Assembly: GCF_002155965.1 (NCBI RefSeq)
Contig: NZ_MUMH01000016.1
Coordinates: 1-64,000, forward strand
Length of the DNA stretch: 64,000 nt
Source of the DNA: Allokutzneria sp. NRRL B-24872
GTDB lineage: Bacteria > Actinomycetota > Actinomycetes > Mycobacteriales > Pseudonocardiaceae
Direction: 5' to 3'
This document shows, piece after piece, positions 1-7,699 of this stretch. The notes under the pieces are model-generated. The model saw only the letters and a list, made by a program, of their open reading frames with translations. It was not told the DNA's origin and did no database searches. The first letter of the stretch is position 1; every line of letters starts with the position of its first letter. The position numbers and the translations under genes are program-made.

Positions 1-30
1 TCCGCCAACGCCCCGTTCGGTGCGTCTAAC

Positions 31-110
31 GTGCTGAATGACTCATTCAGCACGCCCAACCACCTCAATGACTCATTCAGCACATCTAACGGAGTGAATG
101 AGTCATTCAG
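31..110. repeat. 30-bp-period palindrome cluster A
   Basis: Three copies of a 15-bp palindrome, TGAATGASTCATTCA, start at 35, 65 (TCAATG variant) and 95, exactly 30 bp apart, separated by related 15-bp spacers. The array has no stop codon in the frame of the following gene, so it artificially extends that reading frame with repeated NDSF/NESF peptides. Similar clusters occur at 26779-26823 and 50472-50673. Function unknown. Confidence 0.85.
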
Positions 111-156
111 GTGTTCAGTCCACGCTGAGGGCACTGAGGATGAGTTTGACGAGTTG

Positions 157-1422
157 GTGCGGAGGATGGCGCCGGACATCGCGGACGCGGTGGACCACCT
201 GGAGATCGCGGCGGCGTTGGAGGCGGGTGGGCTGAGCGATCAGGCGGCGGCGAAGTACGGGTATCCGGACGTGTTCCTGTTGGCTGAGGCGCTGTGCAGG
301 GCGGTGCCGCGCCAGCCCAGGGAGCCGGAGCCGCTGCCGGTGATCTGGTCGGCGAAGCCGGCGACGCACCTGTTGCGCGGAGTCCTCTTTGGACTGCCAG
401 GGGTGTGTTACACGGCGGCGGCGGGAGTGCTGACGGATCGGGCGGCGCTCTGGGCCGTGGTGATCTCGCTGTTCACGTCGTGGTCGCTGGGCCAGTCGCT
501 GTCCTACCTCGGACACCTCCAGCTCGGCAGGGCGGACGCGGACGCGGCGGCGAGGGTGTTGCGGCGCGGCATGATCGCGGGTTGCTCGATCGTGCTCGCG
601 GTCAGCGCGGGAGCCGCACTTCTCTTGGGGAGTTCGGCGGCGGCGCTCGCGATGGCCGTGGGTCAGGGGTTCTACCTGCTGGCCGCGACGGTGCTCCTGG
701 TGCTGAACGCGGAGTACACGCTGCTGGCGACGCTCGCTCCCGGAGTCATCGCGGGGTTGACGCTCAGCGGCGGTCCACTGTGGACGGCACTGTCAGCAAC
801 GGTGCTCGCGACCATGGCGCTCGCGGTGCTGCGCACGAGAACCACGCGTCCGCGAACGCTGAGCAAGCACGACCTGGTCGCCTCGTTGCCGTACGGGGCG
901 TTCGGCTTCATCGCGGCGGGATTGCTGGTGCTGCCGCTGTTCTGGCCGAGCGGGCAGGGGCACGGGCTCGCCGCGCTGCCGATCTCGGTCAGCATGGGCG
1001 TCGCGGAGTGGAGCCTGGTGGCCTACCGCCGTCGAGCCACTTTCGCCTTGCGCGACAACCACACCTTCACCGAGTTCGCGAAGGACACGCGGCTCGGGTT
1101 GCTCAGAGCGGTCGCGGTGTTCCTCGCCGTGGCCGCGGCACTGTCCACCGTGGTCCTCCTCGCGACGGGAGCGATCACCGATCCGGCAGCCCTGCTGCGC
1201 TACGGCGCCTACCTGGCGCTCGGCGGGGCGTTGTTCGTCGCACTCGTGCTCCAGGCGTGTGGCAGCACCGGCACCGCCGTCGCGGCGTGTGCCGTCGCCC
1301 TGGTCGCACAGCTGTGGACCGGTGACTCCGTCATCGGTCAGCTCGTCGTCAACACGGCACTGCTCGCGGGCCTCGGGGGATGCGCCGCGGTGGTGCTCAG
1401 CCACTCAGTTCGACACGGTTGA
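157..1422 (+). CDS. polytopic membrane protein of a polysaccharide cassette
   Basis: About 421 residues. A short cytoplasmic N-terminal region rich in acidic and Ala residues (DHLEIAAALEAGG, then YGYPDVFLLAEAL) is followed by roughly a dozen hydrophobic segments from about residue 75 to the C-terminus. The reading frame opens at 31, but the first 40 or so codons are the palindromic repeat cluster, so the start is placed at the GTG at 157; ATG 166 and TTG 154 are alternatives, and none has a clear ribosome site. The stop lies 13 bp before an epimerase gene, the first of four coupled sugar genes ending in a Spherulin-4 protein. A role as exporter or flippase of the glycan made by those genes is inferred from context only. 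No catalytic motif was recognised. Confidence 0.6.
   Translation: MRRMAPDIADAVDHLEIAAALEAGGLSDQAAAKYGYPDVFLLAEALCRAVPRQPREPEPLPVIWSAKPATHLLRGVLFGLPGVCYTAAAGVLTDRAALWAVVISLFTSWSLGQSLSYLGHLQLGRADADAAARVLRRGMIAGCSIVLAVSAGAALLLGSSAAALAMAVGQGFYLLAATVLLVLNAEYTLLATLAPGVIAGLTLSGGPLWTALSATVLATMALAVLRTRTTRPRTLSKHDLVASLPYGAFGFIAAGLLVLPLFWPSGQGHGLAALPISVSMGVAEWSLVAYRRRATFALRDNHTFTEFAKDTRLGLLRAVAVFLAVAAALSTVVLLATGAITDPAALLRYGAYLALGGALFVALVLQACGSTGTAVAACAVALVAQLWTGDSVIGQLVVNTALLAGLGGCAAVVLSHSVRHG
773..785. repeat. dispersed 13-bp palindrome GTCCACWGTGGAC (first of seven exact copies)
   Basis: The inverted repeat GTCCAC-T/A-GTGGAC occurs exactly at 773, 3815, 5977, 20595, 41970, 47485 and 56605. Near copies are at about 30322, 33347, 33753, 45718, 62630 and 62808. 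All seven exact copies lie inside protein genes and are read in different frames (STVD, VHSG or PQWT), so protein conservation does not explain them. Confidence 0.85.
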
Positions 1423-1435
1423 GAGGGACAAAGAC

Positions 1436-2431
1436 ATGGCAGGCGTCGTCGCGGTCACTGGTGCGGAGGGCTTCATCGGCTCGCACCTGGTCGAACTGCT
1501 CGTCCAGAAGGGCCATCGAGTGCGGGCGATGGTCCTCTACAACTCCTTCGGCTCCTGGGGCTGGCTGGAATCGCTTCCCCGCGAGGTGCTGGACAACGTC
1601 GACGTCGTCATGGGCGACGTCCGCGACCAGGCGAGCGCGCGGGAGCTGGTGGAGGGCGCTGAGGTCGTCTACCACCTCGCGGCGCTGATCGCGATCCCGT
1701 ACTCCTACCGGGCGCCACGGTCCTATGTGGACACCAACGTGATCGGCACGCTGAACGTGCTGGACGCGGTGCGCGCCTGCGGGACGCCGAGGATGGTGCA
1801 CACCTCCACCAGCGAGACCTACGGCACCGCGCTCACCGTCCCGATCAGCGAGGAGCATCCGCTCCAGGCGCAATCCCCTTACGCCGCGAGCAAGGCGGGC
1901 GCGGACAAGTTGGTCGAGAGCTACCACCTGAGCTTCGAGGTCCCGGCCGTCACATTGAGGCCCTTCAACACCTTCGGCCCGCGCCAGTCCGCGCGCGCGG
2001 TCATCCCCACGGTGATCAGCCAGCTCGCGGCGGGCGAGAAGCGGCTCAAGCTCGGCGCGCTCGACCCGACCCGGGACTTCCTCTACGTCAAGGACACCGC
2101 CGCCGCCTTCCACACCCTCGGCACCGCGCCCGCCTCCGCCGTGGTCGGCGAGCTGTTCAACGCGGGCACCGGCGAGGAGGTCTCGATCGGCCAGCTCGCG
2201 GCCGACCTGGTGCGACTCATGGGCAGCGGCGCGAAGATCGTCGCCGACGAACAGCGCCTGCGCCCCAAGGGTTCCGAGGTCATGCGACTGGTCTGCGACG
2301 CGTCGAAGCTGACCGCGCGCACGGGCTGGACCCCTTCGCACACCAGGGACTCCGGGCTCGGCGAGACCATCGAGTGGTTCATGGACCCCGCGAACCTCGC
2401 CCACTACAAGCCCGGCCTCTACCTCCAGTGA
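1436..2431 (+). CDS. NAD-dependent epimerase/dehydratase (extended SDR)
   Basis: 331 residues. The Rossmann motif GxxGxxG is at residues 9-15 (TGAEGFIGSHL), followed by a Ser/Thr-rich catalytic strand TSTSETYG at 123-130 and the YxxxK pair at Tyr149/Lys153. The SPYAASKAGAD context and overall length match the GDP-mannose 4,6-dehydratase/UDP-sugar epimerase branch of extended short-chain dehydrogenases; the exact sugar nucleotide cannot be read. ATG 1436 is chosen because GAGGGA precedes it by about 8 bp, although the frame is open further upstream. The stop overlaps an in-frame ATG of the next gene (TGATG), indicating co-translation with the nucleotidyltransferase. Likely makes the activated sugar for the cassette's glycan. 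Confidence 0.88.
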   Translation: MAGVVAVTGAEGFIGSHLVELLVQKGHRVRAMVLYNSFGSWGWLESLPREVLDNVDVVMGDVRDQASARELVEGAEVVYHLAALIAIPYSYRAPRSYVDTNVIGTLNVLDAVRACGTPRMVHTSTSETYGTALTVPISEEHPLQAQSPYAASKAGADKLVESYHLSFEVPAVTLRPFNTFGPRQSARAVIPTVISQLAAGEKRLKLGALDPTRDFLYVKDTAAAFHTLGTAPASAVVGELFNAGTGEEVSIGQLAADLVRLMGSGAKIVADEQRLRPKGSEVMRLVCDASKLTARTGWTPSHTRDSGLGETIEWFMDPANLAHYKPGLYLQ

Positions 2432-2445
2432 TGAAGGAGCGACCC

Positions 2446-3162
2446 ATGCACGCGATCATCCTCGCCGGGGGCAAGGGCGTGCGTCTGCGCCCGTACACCA
2501 CCCGGCTGCCCAAGCCGCTCGTGCCGATCGGCGACGAGTTCTCCATCCTCGACATCGTGCTGACCCAGTTGTCCAACAAGGGTTTCTCCGGTGCCACGCT
2601 GGCCATCGGCTACCTCGGCGAGCTGATCCGCTCCTACGTCGGCGACGGCTCGAAGTGGGGCATGAAGATCGACTACGCGGTGGAGGAACAGCCGCTGGGC
2701 ACGATCGGCCCGGTGCTGCACCTGCTCGACGACCTGCCCGAGCACTTCCTGGTGATGAACGGCGACATCCTCACCGACCTGGACTACGCCGAGCTGCTGG
2801 GCTCGCACCGGGACAGCGGCGCCCCGCTGACCGTCGCGACCTACCAGCGCTCGGTGAAGATCGACTTCGGTGTGCTGGTCACCGAGTCCGGCCGGATCGT
2901 GGAGTTCAGCGAGAAGCCGACGCACCACTACCGCGTCAGCATGGGCGTGTACGGCATGAGCCGGGACACCCTCGCCGGGTACCTGCCCGGCGCGCCGCTC
3001 GGCTTCGACGAGCTGGTGCTCGACCTGCTGGACAAGGAAACGCCGCCGAACTCCTACGACTTCGACGGCTACTGGCTGGACATCGGGCGACCCGACGACT
3101 ACGACCGCGCGAACGCGGAGTTCGACGACATCCGCTCGACGCTGCTGAAGGGATCGCCGTGA
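2446..3162 (+). CDS. sugar-phosphate nucleotidyltransferase
   Basis: 238 residues. The signature GGKGVRLRPYTTRLPKP at residues 8-24 is the nucleotide-binding loop of the NTP_transferase family (RmlA/GalU/ManC-like). NGDILTDLDY further on carries the metal-binding Asp. The protein is short, lacking the C-terminal hexapeptide domain of bifunctional members, so only transfer of NMP to a sugar 1-phosphate is expected. ATG 2446 follows AAGGAG by 7 bp; ATG 2431, which overlaps the previous stop, is a second possible start. The 3' end overlaps the next gene by 4 bp (GTGA). It would supply the NDP-sugar acted on by the flanking epimerases. Confidence 0.88.
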   Translation: MHAIILAGGKGVRLRPYTTRLPKPLVPIGDEFSILDIVLTQLSNKGFSGATLAIGYLGELIRSYVGDGSKWGMKIDYAVEEQPLGTIGPVLHLLDDLPEHFLVMNGDILTDLDYAELLGSHRDSGAPLTVATYQRSVKIDFGVLVTESGRIVEFSEKPTHHYRVSMGVYGMSRDTLAGYLPGAPLGFDELVLDLLDKETPPNSYDFDGYWLDIGRPDDYDRANAEFDDIRSTLLKGSP

Positions 3163-4073
3163 CCCGGGTCTTGCTGCTCGGCGCGACCGGGTTCCTCGGC
3201 AAGCACGTGCACGACGTGCTGGGCCGCCAGCCCGGGATCGACGTCGTCACCGTCGCCCGCTCGGCGCTGTCGGAATCCCCGGGGCACGTGCCCTTCGACC
3301 TCGGACTGGCCGACGTGGGAGCGCTGCGCGGCCTGATCACCGCCGCCGCGCCGGACGTGGTCATCAACTGCGTCGGCGCGGTCGGCGGCTCGATGACCCA
3401 GCTAGCGGAGTCCAATGTGGAGCTTCCGGCTCGCTTGGTCCGCGCGCTGCTGGAATGCCCGACGCCGCCTCGCCTGGTGCACCTGGGTTCGGCGGCGGAG
3501 TACGGCAGGGTGGAGATCGGCGTTCCGGTCACCGAGGAGACCGCGACCGCGCCCGTCGGCGCCTACGGGCTGAGCAAGCTCGCTGGCACGCGGGCGATCG
3601 GCATCGGCCGCGCGGCGGGACTGAACACGGTGGTGCTGCGGGTGTTCAACCCGATCGGCCCCGGTTCACCCGCGACGGGGCTGGCCGGTCGGGTCGCGGC
3701 GGAGATCGTGCGCGCACGCCGCGAGCACGACGAGATCCGGCTCGGCCCGCTCGACGTGGTCCGCGACTTCGTCGACGCCAGGGACGTGGCCCGCGCGGTC
3801 TCGGCCGCCGCACTGTCCACTGTGGACGAGGAGATCCTCAACGTTGGCAGTGGGATCGGCACTCCGGCCGCCGGGCTGGTCGCGGAGCTGACCCGGATCG
3901 CCGGGCACTCCGGCCCGGTCAGCGAGCAGGGTCGCGGCTCCGAGCGCTCGGCCGACGTGCCGTGGCAGCGCGCCGACCTCTCGGTGATCGAGCGCAGTCT
4001 CGGCTGGCGCCCGGAGCACGACCTGACCGACTCGCTGACCGCGCAGTGGCGGGAGGTGGCGTGTCACGCGTGA
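3159..4073 (+). CDS. NAD-dependent epimerase/reductase (SDR)
   Basis: 304 residues. The N-terminal dinucleotide motif is GATGFLG (8-14); catalytic candidates are Ser111 (LGSAAEYG) and Tyr136/Lys140 (YGLSK). It belongs to the NAD-dependent epimerase/dehydratase family, closest in feel to RmlD/GalE-type reductases. GTG 3159 overlaps the upstream stop, with AAGGGA just before it, so translation is coupled. A second SDR in the same cassette suggests a two-step sugar modification (for example dehydration or epimerisation followed by reduction). The gene contains an exact copy of the dispersed palindrome at 3815. Confidence 0.85.
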   Translation: MTRVLLLGATGFLGKHVHDVLGRQPGIDVVTVARSALSESPGHVPFDLGLADVGALRGLITAAAPDVVINCVGAVGGSMTQLAESNVELPARLVRALLECPTPPRLVHLGSAAEYGRVEIGVPVTEETATAPVGAYGLSKLAGTRAIGIGRAAGLNTVVLRVFNPIGPGSPATGLAGRVAAEIVRARREHDEIRLGPLDVVRDFVDARDVARAVSAAALSTVDEEILNVGSGIGTPAAGLVAELTRIAGHSGPVSEQGRGSERSADVPWQRADLSVIERSLGWRPEHDLTDSLTAQWREVACHA

Positions 4074-4690
4074 GCCGGCAGCGGCACGTGGTGCCCGCCT
4101 ACTTCCACCCGGCCGTCGAGCCGGAGGGGTGGCGGGCGCTCGCGTCGCACCCGGCGCTGCGCTTCGTGGTGCTCAACGTGGCCGACGGGCCGGGAACGAG
4201 CGCCGATCAGTCCTTTGTGGACGCTTCGGCCGGGCTCCCGGTAATCGGCTACGTGGACACCGATTACGGCGCCCGCCCCACCGCCGACGTGCTGACCGAC
4301 GTCGAGCGACACCTGGCCTGGTACGGGGTCGACGGCGTCTTCTTCGACCAGGCCGGCACGGACGCGCGCCACTACGGCGCTCTGGCCGAGGCGGCGCGTT
4401 CGCTCGGCGCGGGCACCGTGGCGCTCAACCACGGCACCCACCCGCCGGAGGAGTTCACCGAGCTGGCCGACCTGCTGGTGACCTTCGAGGGCCCGCTGTG
4501 CGCCTATCGCGACCTGTGGGTGCCCCGGTGGGTCTACCGGCATCGGCCGGAGTTGTTCTGCCACCTGGTGTACGAGACGCCGCCGAGCGCGACCGCGTCC
4601 GTGCTCCGGCAGGCGTGGCGCTCCAACGCCGCCGCGGTCTACGTGACCGACCACGGCGGCGAGAACCCCTGGGGCCGCCTGCCGAGCTGA
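4061..4690 (+). CDS. Spherulin-4-like glycosidase (GH135 type)
   Basis: 209 residues. Blocks resembling the spherulation-specific family 4 TIM barrel are visible: VVPAYFHP near the start, VIGYVDTDYG, the barrel-strand acidic motif DGVFFDQAGTD, LNHGTHP, LVTFEGP and a C-terminal VYVTDHGG. Fungal members (Sph3, GH135) hydrolyse alpha-1,4-linked N-acetylgalactosamine polymers; bacterial relatives often sit beside exopolysaccharide genes. No signal peptide is evident, so cell location is uncertain. GTG 4061 has GGGAGG 4 bp upstream; GTG 4070, overlapping the preceding stop, is equally possible. As last gene of the cassette it probably trims or releases the polymer made by the others. Confidence 0.8.
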   Translation: MSRVSRQRHVVPAYFHPAVEPEGWRALASHPALRFVVLNVADGPGTSADQSFVDASAGLPVIGYVDTDYGARPTADVLTDVERHLAWYGVDGVFFDQAGTDARHYGALAEAARSLGAGTVALNHGTHPPEEFTELADLLVTFEGPLCAYRDLWVPRWVYRHRPELFCHLVYETPPSATASVLRQAWRSNAAAVYVTDHGGENPWGRLPS

Positions 4691-4697
4691 CGCCGAC

Positions 4698-5108
4698 CTA
4701 CGAGAACAGCTGGGCGAACCTGATCTTGTTGCCGAACGGGTCGCGCAGACCGCAGTCGATGCCGTACGGGCGCTCGGCCGGAGTGTCGGTGAACTCGACG
4801 CCGCGCGCGAGCAGTGTCTCGTAGGTCTTGTGGCAGTCGTCGGTGCTGAGGAAGAGCGTGCCGCCCATGGCGCCCTTGGCGAGCAGTTCCCGGACCTGTT
4901 CGGCGGTGGCCTCGTCCAGCGACGGCGCGCCGGGGCGCTCCAACAGGATCTCGCGGCTCTTGTCCCCGGGGACGTTCACGGTGAGCCAGCGCATGAAGCC
5001 GAGGTCCTGGTCGGTGTGGACCTCGAACTCCAGCTTGCCGACGTAGAACTCCAGTGCCTGGTCCTGGTCGGCGACGTAGATCTGCGAGTGCGTGATGGCG
5101 TTGAACAT
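4698..5108 (-). CDS. VOC (glyoxalase-fold) family protein
   Basis: 136 residues with paired beta-alpha-beta-beta-beta modules of the vicinal oxygen chelate superfamily: N-terminal MFNAITHSQIYVADQDQALE, central LERPGAPS and C-terminal YGIDCGLRDPFGNKIRF, whose DPFGN signature is typical of glyoxalase/bleomycin-resistance proteins. The ATG at 5108 fits the usual family N-terminus; the open frame extends a further 14 codons. It lies 10 bp downstream of the AraC-type regulator gene, a pairing seen often in actinomycetes. Function is not predictable; candidate metal ligands are His7 and the C-terminal Glu/Asp positions. It converges with the Spherulin gene 8 bp away. Confidence 0.85.
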   Translation of the reverse strand: MFNAITHSQIYVADQDQALEFYVGKLEFEVHTDQDLGFMRWLTVNVPGDKSREILLERPGAPSLDEATAEQVRELLAKGAMGGTLFLSTDDCHKTYETLLARGVEFTDTPAERPYGIDCGLRDPFGNKIRFAQLFS

Positions 5109-5118
5109 GAAGGCAACG

Positions 5119-5541
5119 CTAGTTCGGCTCGGAGCCCCGGGCTTCTCCAAAACTGCTCGGTCTCATCCAGGCCATCGCGAAGCAGTTCGGCACCGCCGGG
5201 ACCGGCCCCCGCGCGCGGTAGGCCGACGGCGATTCGCCGACGATGTCGCGGAAGGTCCTGCTGAACGTGCCGAGGCTGCCGAAGCCCACCTGGAAGCAGA
5301 TCTCGGTGACGCTCAGCTCGGTCGAGCGCAGCAGGAACATCGACCGCTCGACCCGGCGTCGTTGCAGGTAGCGGTGGGGTGTCTCGCCGAAGGTGGCGCG
5401 GAAGGTGCGGATGAAGTGCGCCTCGGAGACGTGCGCGATCGCCGCCAGCGCCGGGATGTCCAGCGGTTCGGCGAAGGCGCGGTCCATCGCGTCCCTGGCG
5501 CGCAGCATCCGCCTGTTGGACTCCTCGACCGCGCGGCTCAC
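5119..5541 (-). CDS. short AraC/XylS-type transcriptional regulator
   Basis: 140 residues consisting essentially of the two helix-turn-helix motifs of the AraC DNA-binding domain: LDIPALAAIAHVSEAHFIRTF, then LSVTEICFQVGFGSLGTFSR with the conserved second-HTH pattern. The usual N-terminal effector domain is absent. GTG 5541 overlaps the stop of the upstream HAD gene (GTGA), implying translational coupling. The downstream VOC gene is probably its regulatory target or partner, as in many AraC-VOC gene pairs; this is family knowledge, not shown here. Residues after about 115 look like a non-conserved tail. Confidence 0.85.
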   Translation of the reverse strand: MSRAVEESNRRMLRARDAMDRAFAEPLDIPALAAIAHVSEAHFIRTFRATFGETPHRYLQRRRVERSMFLLRSTELSVTEICFQVGFGSLGTFSRTFRDIVGESPSAYRARGPVPAVPNCFAMAWMRPSSFGEARGSEPN

Positions 5542-6158
5542 CGCGCAAGCACACCACGCAGCAGGTCGGCGAGCTCGCCCAGGTGCTCGACGGGCACGTC
5601 GCTGGGCACCCCTCGCAGCCCGGCGACGCGCATCCCGGCGGCCCGCCCCGACTCCACGCCCGCCACCGCGTCCTCCACGGCGAGGCAGTGCGCGGGCTCC
5701 ACACCGAGCAGCCGCGCGGCCAGCAGGAAGCCGTCCGGGTGTGGTTTGCCGCGCGTGACGTCGTCGCGCGTGACCACCACGGACGCGTCGATCTCCGCCG
5801 CGCCGAGCCTGATCCCGGCGAGCTTGCGGTCCGCGCTCGTCACCACCGCCCACGGCAGACCGAGTTCGGCGACGACGGCCAGCACCTCCGGCGTTCCGCG
5901 CGCGGGCAGAACCCCGGCCAGGTCGGCGTACTCCAGCTCCAGCTGTCCTCGCGAATCCGCCGCGATCCGTTCTTCTGTCCACTGTGGACGAAAGTGCCGG
6001 ATCACCGCCGCGGCGGGCAGTCCCGGGCAGATGCGCAGCAGCTCGGCGTAGTCGACGTCGTTGCGGTCGGCCCACACCTTCCACGAGCGCGCCACCGCAC
6101 CCTCGGAGTCCACCAGCGTGCCGTCCATGTCGAACAGCACCGCGCGCACGTCCTTCAC
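5538..6158 (-). CDS. HAD-superfamily phosphatase (beta-phosphoglucomutase-like)
   Basis: 206 residues with all four HAD motifs: FDMDGTL with nucleophile Asp10 and Asp12, Thr/Ser in VVTSADRK, Lys in TRGKPHPDGF and the acidic pair in LAVEDAVAG. The helical cap between motifs I and II places it with sugar-phosphate phosphatases and phosphoglucomutases (subfamily IA). GTG 6158 overlaps the stop of the SemiSWEET gene and is preceded by a run of G suitable as ribosome site. Contains an exact copy of the dispersed palindrome. With a sugar transporter and a ROK regulator next door, a role in handling a sugar phosphate is likely. Confidence 0.87.
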   Translation of the reverse strand: MKDVRAVLFDMDGTLVDSEGAVARSWKVWADRNDVDYAELLRICPGLPAAAVIRHFRPQWTEERIAADSRGQLELEYADLAGVLPARGTPEVLAVVAELGLPWAVVTSADRKLAGIRLGAAEIDASVVVTRDDVTRGKPHPDGFLLAARLLGVEPAHCLAVEDAVAGVESGRAAGMRVAGLRGVPSDVPVEHLGELADLLRGVLAR

Positions 6159-6451
6159 GCGACAACCCCCCTGCGGCGTTCGGTCAGCTTGAGTCCGATG
6201 AGGAACAGCAGGAAGCACAGCGTCGCGACGTTGGCCGCGATCACCGCCGCGTCGCCCTGCCACACCCCGTAGACCGCCCACAGCGCCACTCCGGCGGAGA
6301 TGACGATCAGATCAATCGGAGGAGAAGGCAGCGCTGAAGCTCGAACCCGCAAGCGGTTCTTCGGGGTGGAGCGGGTCTTCCAGGACCTCATCAGCTGCGG
6401 AACCCAGCAGGCGGTCGTCAAGATCCCGGCGAGGAACCCGATGGCAGTCAT
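6155..6451 (-). CDS. SemiSWEET (MtN3/PQ-loop) sugar transporter, atypical
   Basis: 98 residues with three hydrophobic segments: the first ends in TACWVPQLMRSWKTRST, the PQ-loop half of SemiSWEET proteins, and the last two contain GVALWAVYG and AANVATLCFLLFLIGLKL. SemiSWEETs dimerise to move sugars across the membrane. The stretch between TRST and GVALW is about 11 residues longer than I expect and is Arg/Pro-rich, so a small insertion or compensated frameshift may have altered helix 2. ATG 6451 has AAGGAGAG upstream. First gene of the minus operon with HAD, AraC and VOC, divergent from the ROK gene by about 40 bp. Confidence 0.75.
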   Translation of the reverse strand: MTAIGFLAGILTTACWVPQLMRSWKTRSTPKNRLRVRASALPSPPIDLIVISAGVALWAVYGVWQGDAAVIAANVATLCFLLFLIGLKLTERRRGVVA

Positions 6452-6466
6452 GCGGTCTCTCCTTTT

Positions 6467-6481
6467 GTTCGTATAGCGAGC
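6467..6481. promoter_or_regulatory. imperfect palindrome in divergent SemiSWEET/ROK promoter
   Basis: GTTCG-TATAG-CGAGC (four of five arm bases match) sits in the short gap between the divergent genes and overlaps likely -10 elements on both strands (TATACG toward SemiSWEET, CATAAT at 6481 toward ROK). A CATAAT-based start would fall at about 6493, immediately before ATG 6494, suggesting a leaderless ROK mRNA. Candidate operator for the ROK protein. Confidence 0.4.
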
Positions 6482-6493
6482 ATAATGGTCGGC

Positions 6494-7690
6494 ATGGGCT
6501 GCCACAATCCCCCCGTGGACACTTCGGCGCGGCCGGGCCGGGCGACGGCCCTGCGGATGGAGGGCCGCCTGCACGTGCTCCGCGAGCTGCACGCCGGGCG
6601 GATCGCGACCAGGGCGGAGCTGACCACGCGCTTGGGCCTGTCCCGCGCTTCGGCGCTGGAGATCACCGCGCGGCTGCGCGAGGCCGCGCTCGTGCACGAG
6701 GAAGCCGCTCCGCCCGACGGCAGGCGCGGCCGGCCGACGACGCTGCTGCTCCCCCATCCCGAAGGCCCGCTGGTGTGCGCCGTGGACATCGCGCACGAGA
6801 CGTGGGCCGTCGCCGTGGTCGAGCTCGGCGGCGCCGTCCTCGCCAGAACGACCGGCCAGATCTCCAGTCGTGACCCGGATTCCGTGCTCAGCGCCGTCCG
6901 GCGCGCGGTCTCCGGCCAGCTCGGTGAGTGGGGGCAACGGCTTCGCGCGCTGTCGGTGTCCGTGCCGGGCACCGTCTGCGGCACCCGCGTCGTTCAGGCC
7001 AGCAACCTCCGGTGGCGCGACGTCGATCTCTCCGTGCTGGCCGACCTCCCCGTGCTCGCGGGCAACGACGCCACGCTCTCCGGCCTCGCCGAGTCCCGCC
7101 GTGGCGCCGCCGTGGCCGCCGATGTCGCACTGCACCTCAAGATCGACGTCGGCCTCGGCGGCATCCTCGTGGTCAACGGCGCCCCGATGACCGGCGCGAC
7201 CGGCGGTGGCGGCGAGTTCGGGCACCTACCGTTCGGCGATCCGCGACGGCAGTGCCTGTGCGGCGCCCACGGCTGCTGGGACACCGAGGTCGACGGCCGG
7301 GCGTTGGCGCGCCTGGCCTGGCAGGAGGACTCCGCCGAGCCCCGCGCCGCCGCCCAGCGCGTCCTCGCCGCCGCCCGCTCCGGCGATCCCGCCGCCGCGC
7401 GCGCCGTCGACTCGGTGGCTCGCGCTTTCGGTCGCGGCGTCGGCGGCTTGGTCAACGCGCTCGACCCGCGCCTCATCACGGTTTCCGGCCTGGCAACCGA
7501 TCTGCTGGCCGCCGCCCCGGAGTCCTTCGACACCGCCTACCGCGCGGGCTTGATCGCCTTCCAGCGCACGTCGGTCCCGCCCGTGCGCGCCTCCGCGCTC
7601 GGCGAGGACGGCAGCATCATCGGCGCCGCCGAGACCGGTTTCGACCACGTGCTCACCGAGTCCGGCATAACCGCTTGGCGCGCCCGTTAG
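6494..7690 (+). CDS. ROK-family transcriptional regulator
   Basis: 398 residues. An N-terminal winged helix-turn-helix (about 25-85, with TRAELTTRLGLSRASALEITARL) is joined to a ROK sugar-kinase fold. The ROK zinc site is visible as GEFGH at about 240-244 followed by CLCGAHGC at 254-261. Such proteins (NagC/XylR/Mlc type) usually repress sugar genes and are released by a sugar ligand. ATG 6494 is preferred because a promoter-like CATAAT lies just upstream; ATG 6485 and a GTG at 6515 are alternatives. Divergent from the SemiSWEET-HAD operon, its probable target. Confidence 0.87.
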   Translation: MGCHNPPVDTSARPGRATALRMEGRLHVLRELHAGRIATRAELTTRLGLSRASALEITARLREAALVHEEAAPPDGRRGRPTTLLLPHPEGPLVCAVDIAHETWAVAVVELGGAVLARTTGQISSRDPDSVLSAVRRAVSGQLGEWGQRLRALSVSVPGTVCGTRVVQASNLRWRDVDLSVLADLPVLAGNDATLSGLAESRRGAAVAADVALHLKIDVGLGGILVVNGAPMTGATGGGGEFGHLPFGDPRRQCLCGAHGCWDTEVDGRALARLAWQEDSAEPRAAAQRVLAAARSGDPAAARAVDSVARAFGRGVGGLVNALDPRLITVSGLATDLLAAAPESFDTAYRAGLIAFQRTSVPPVRASALGEDGSIIGAAETGFDHVLTESGITAWRAR

Positions 7691-7699
7691 CCTCATGAC

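Noticed and set aside
31-110. Regular 30-bp repeats resembling a short CRISPR array
   Set aside because: The repeated part is a perfect palindrome, the spacers are related to one another rather than unique, and no cas gene is present.
1259-1435. Upstream extension of the first epimerase gene
   Set aside because: The added residues overlap the membrane-protein gene and lack any SDR feature; ATG 1436 with its ribosome site is better.
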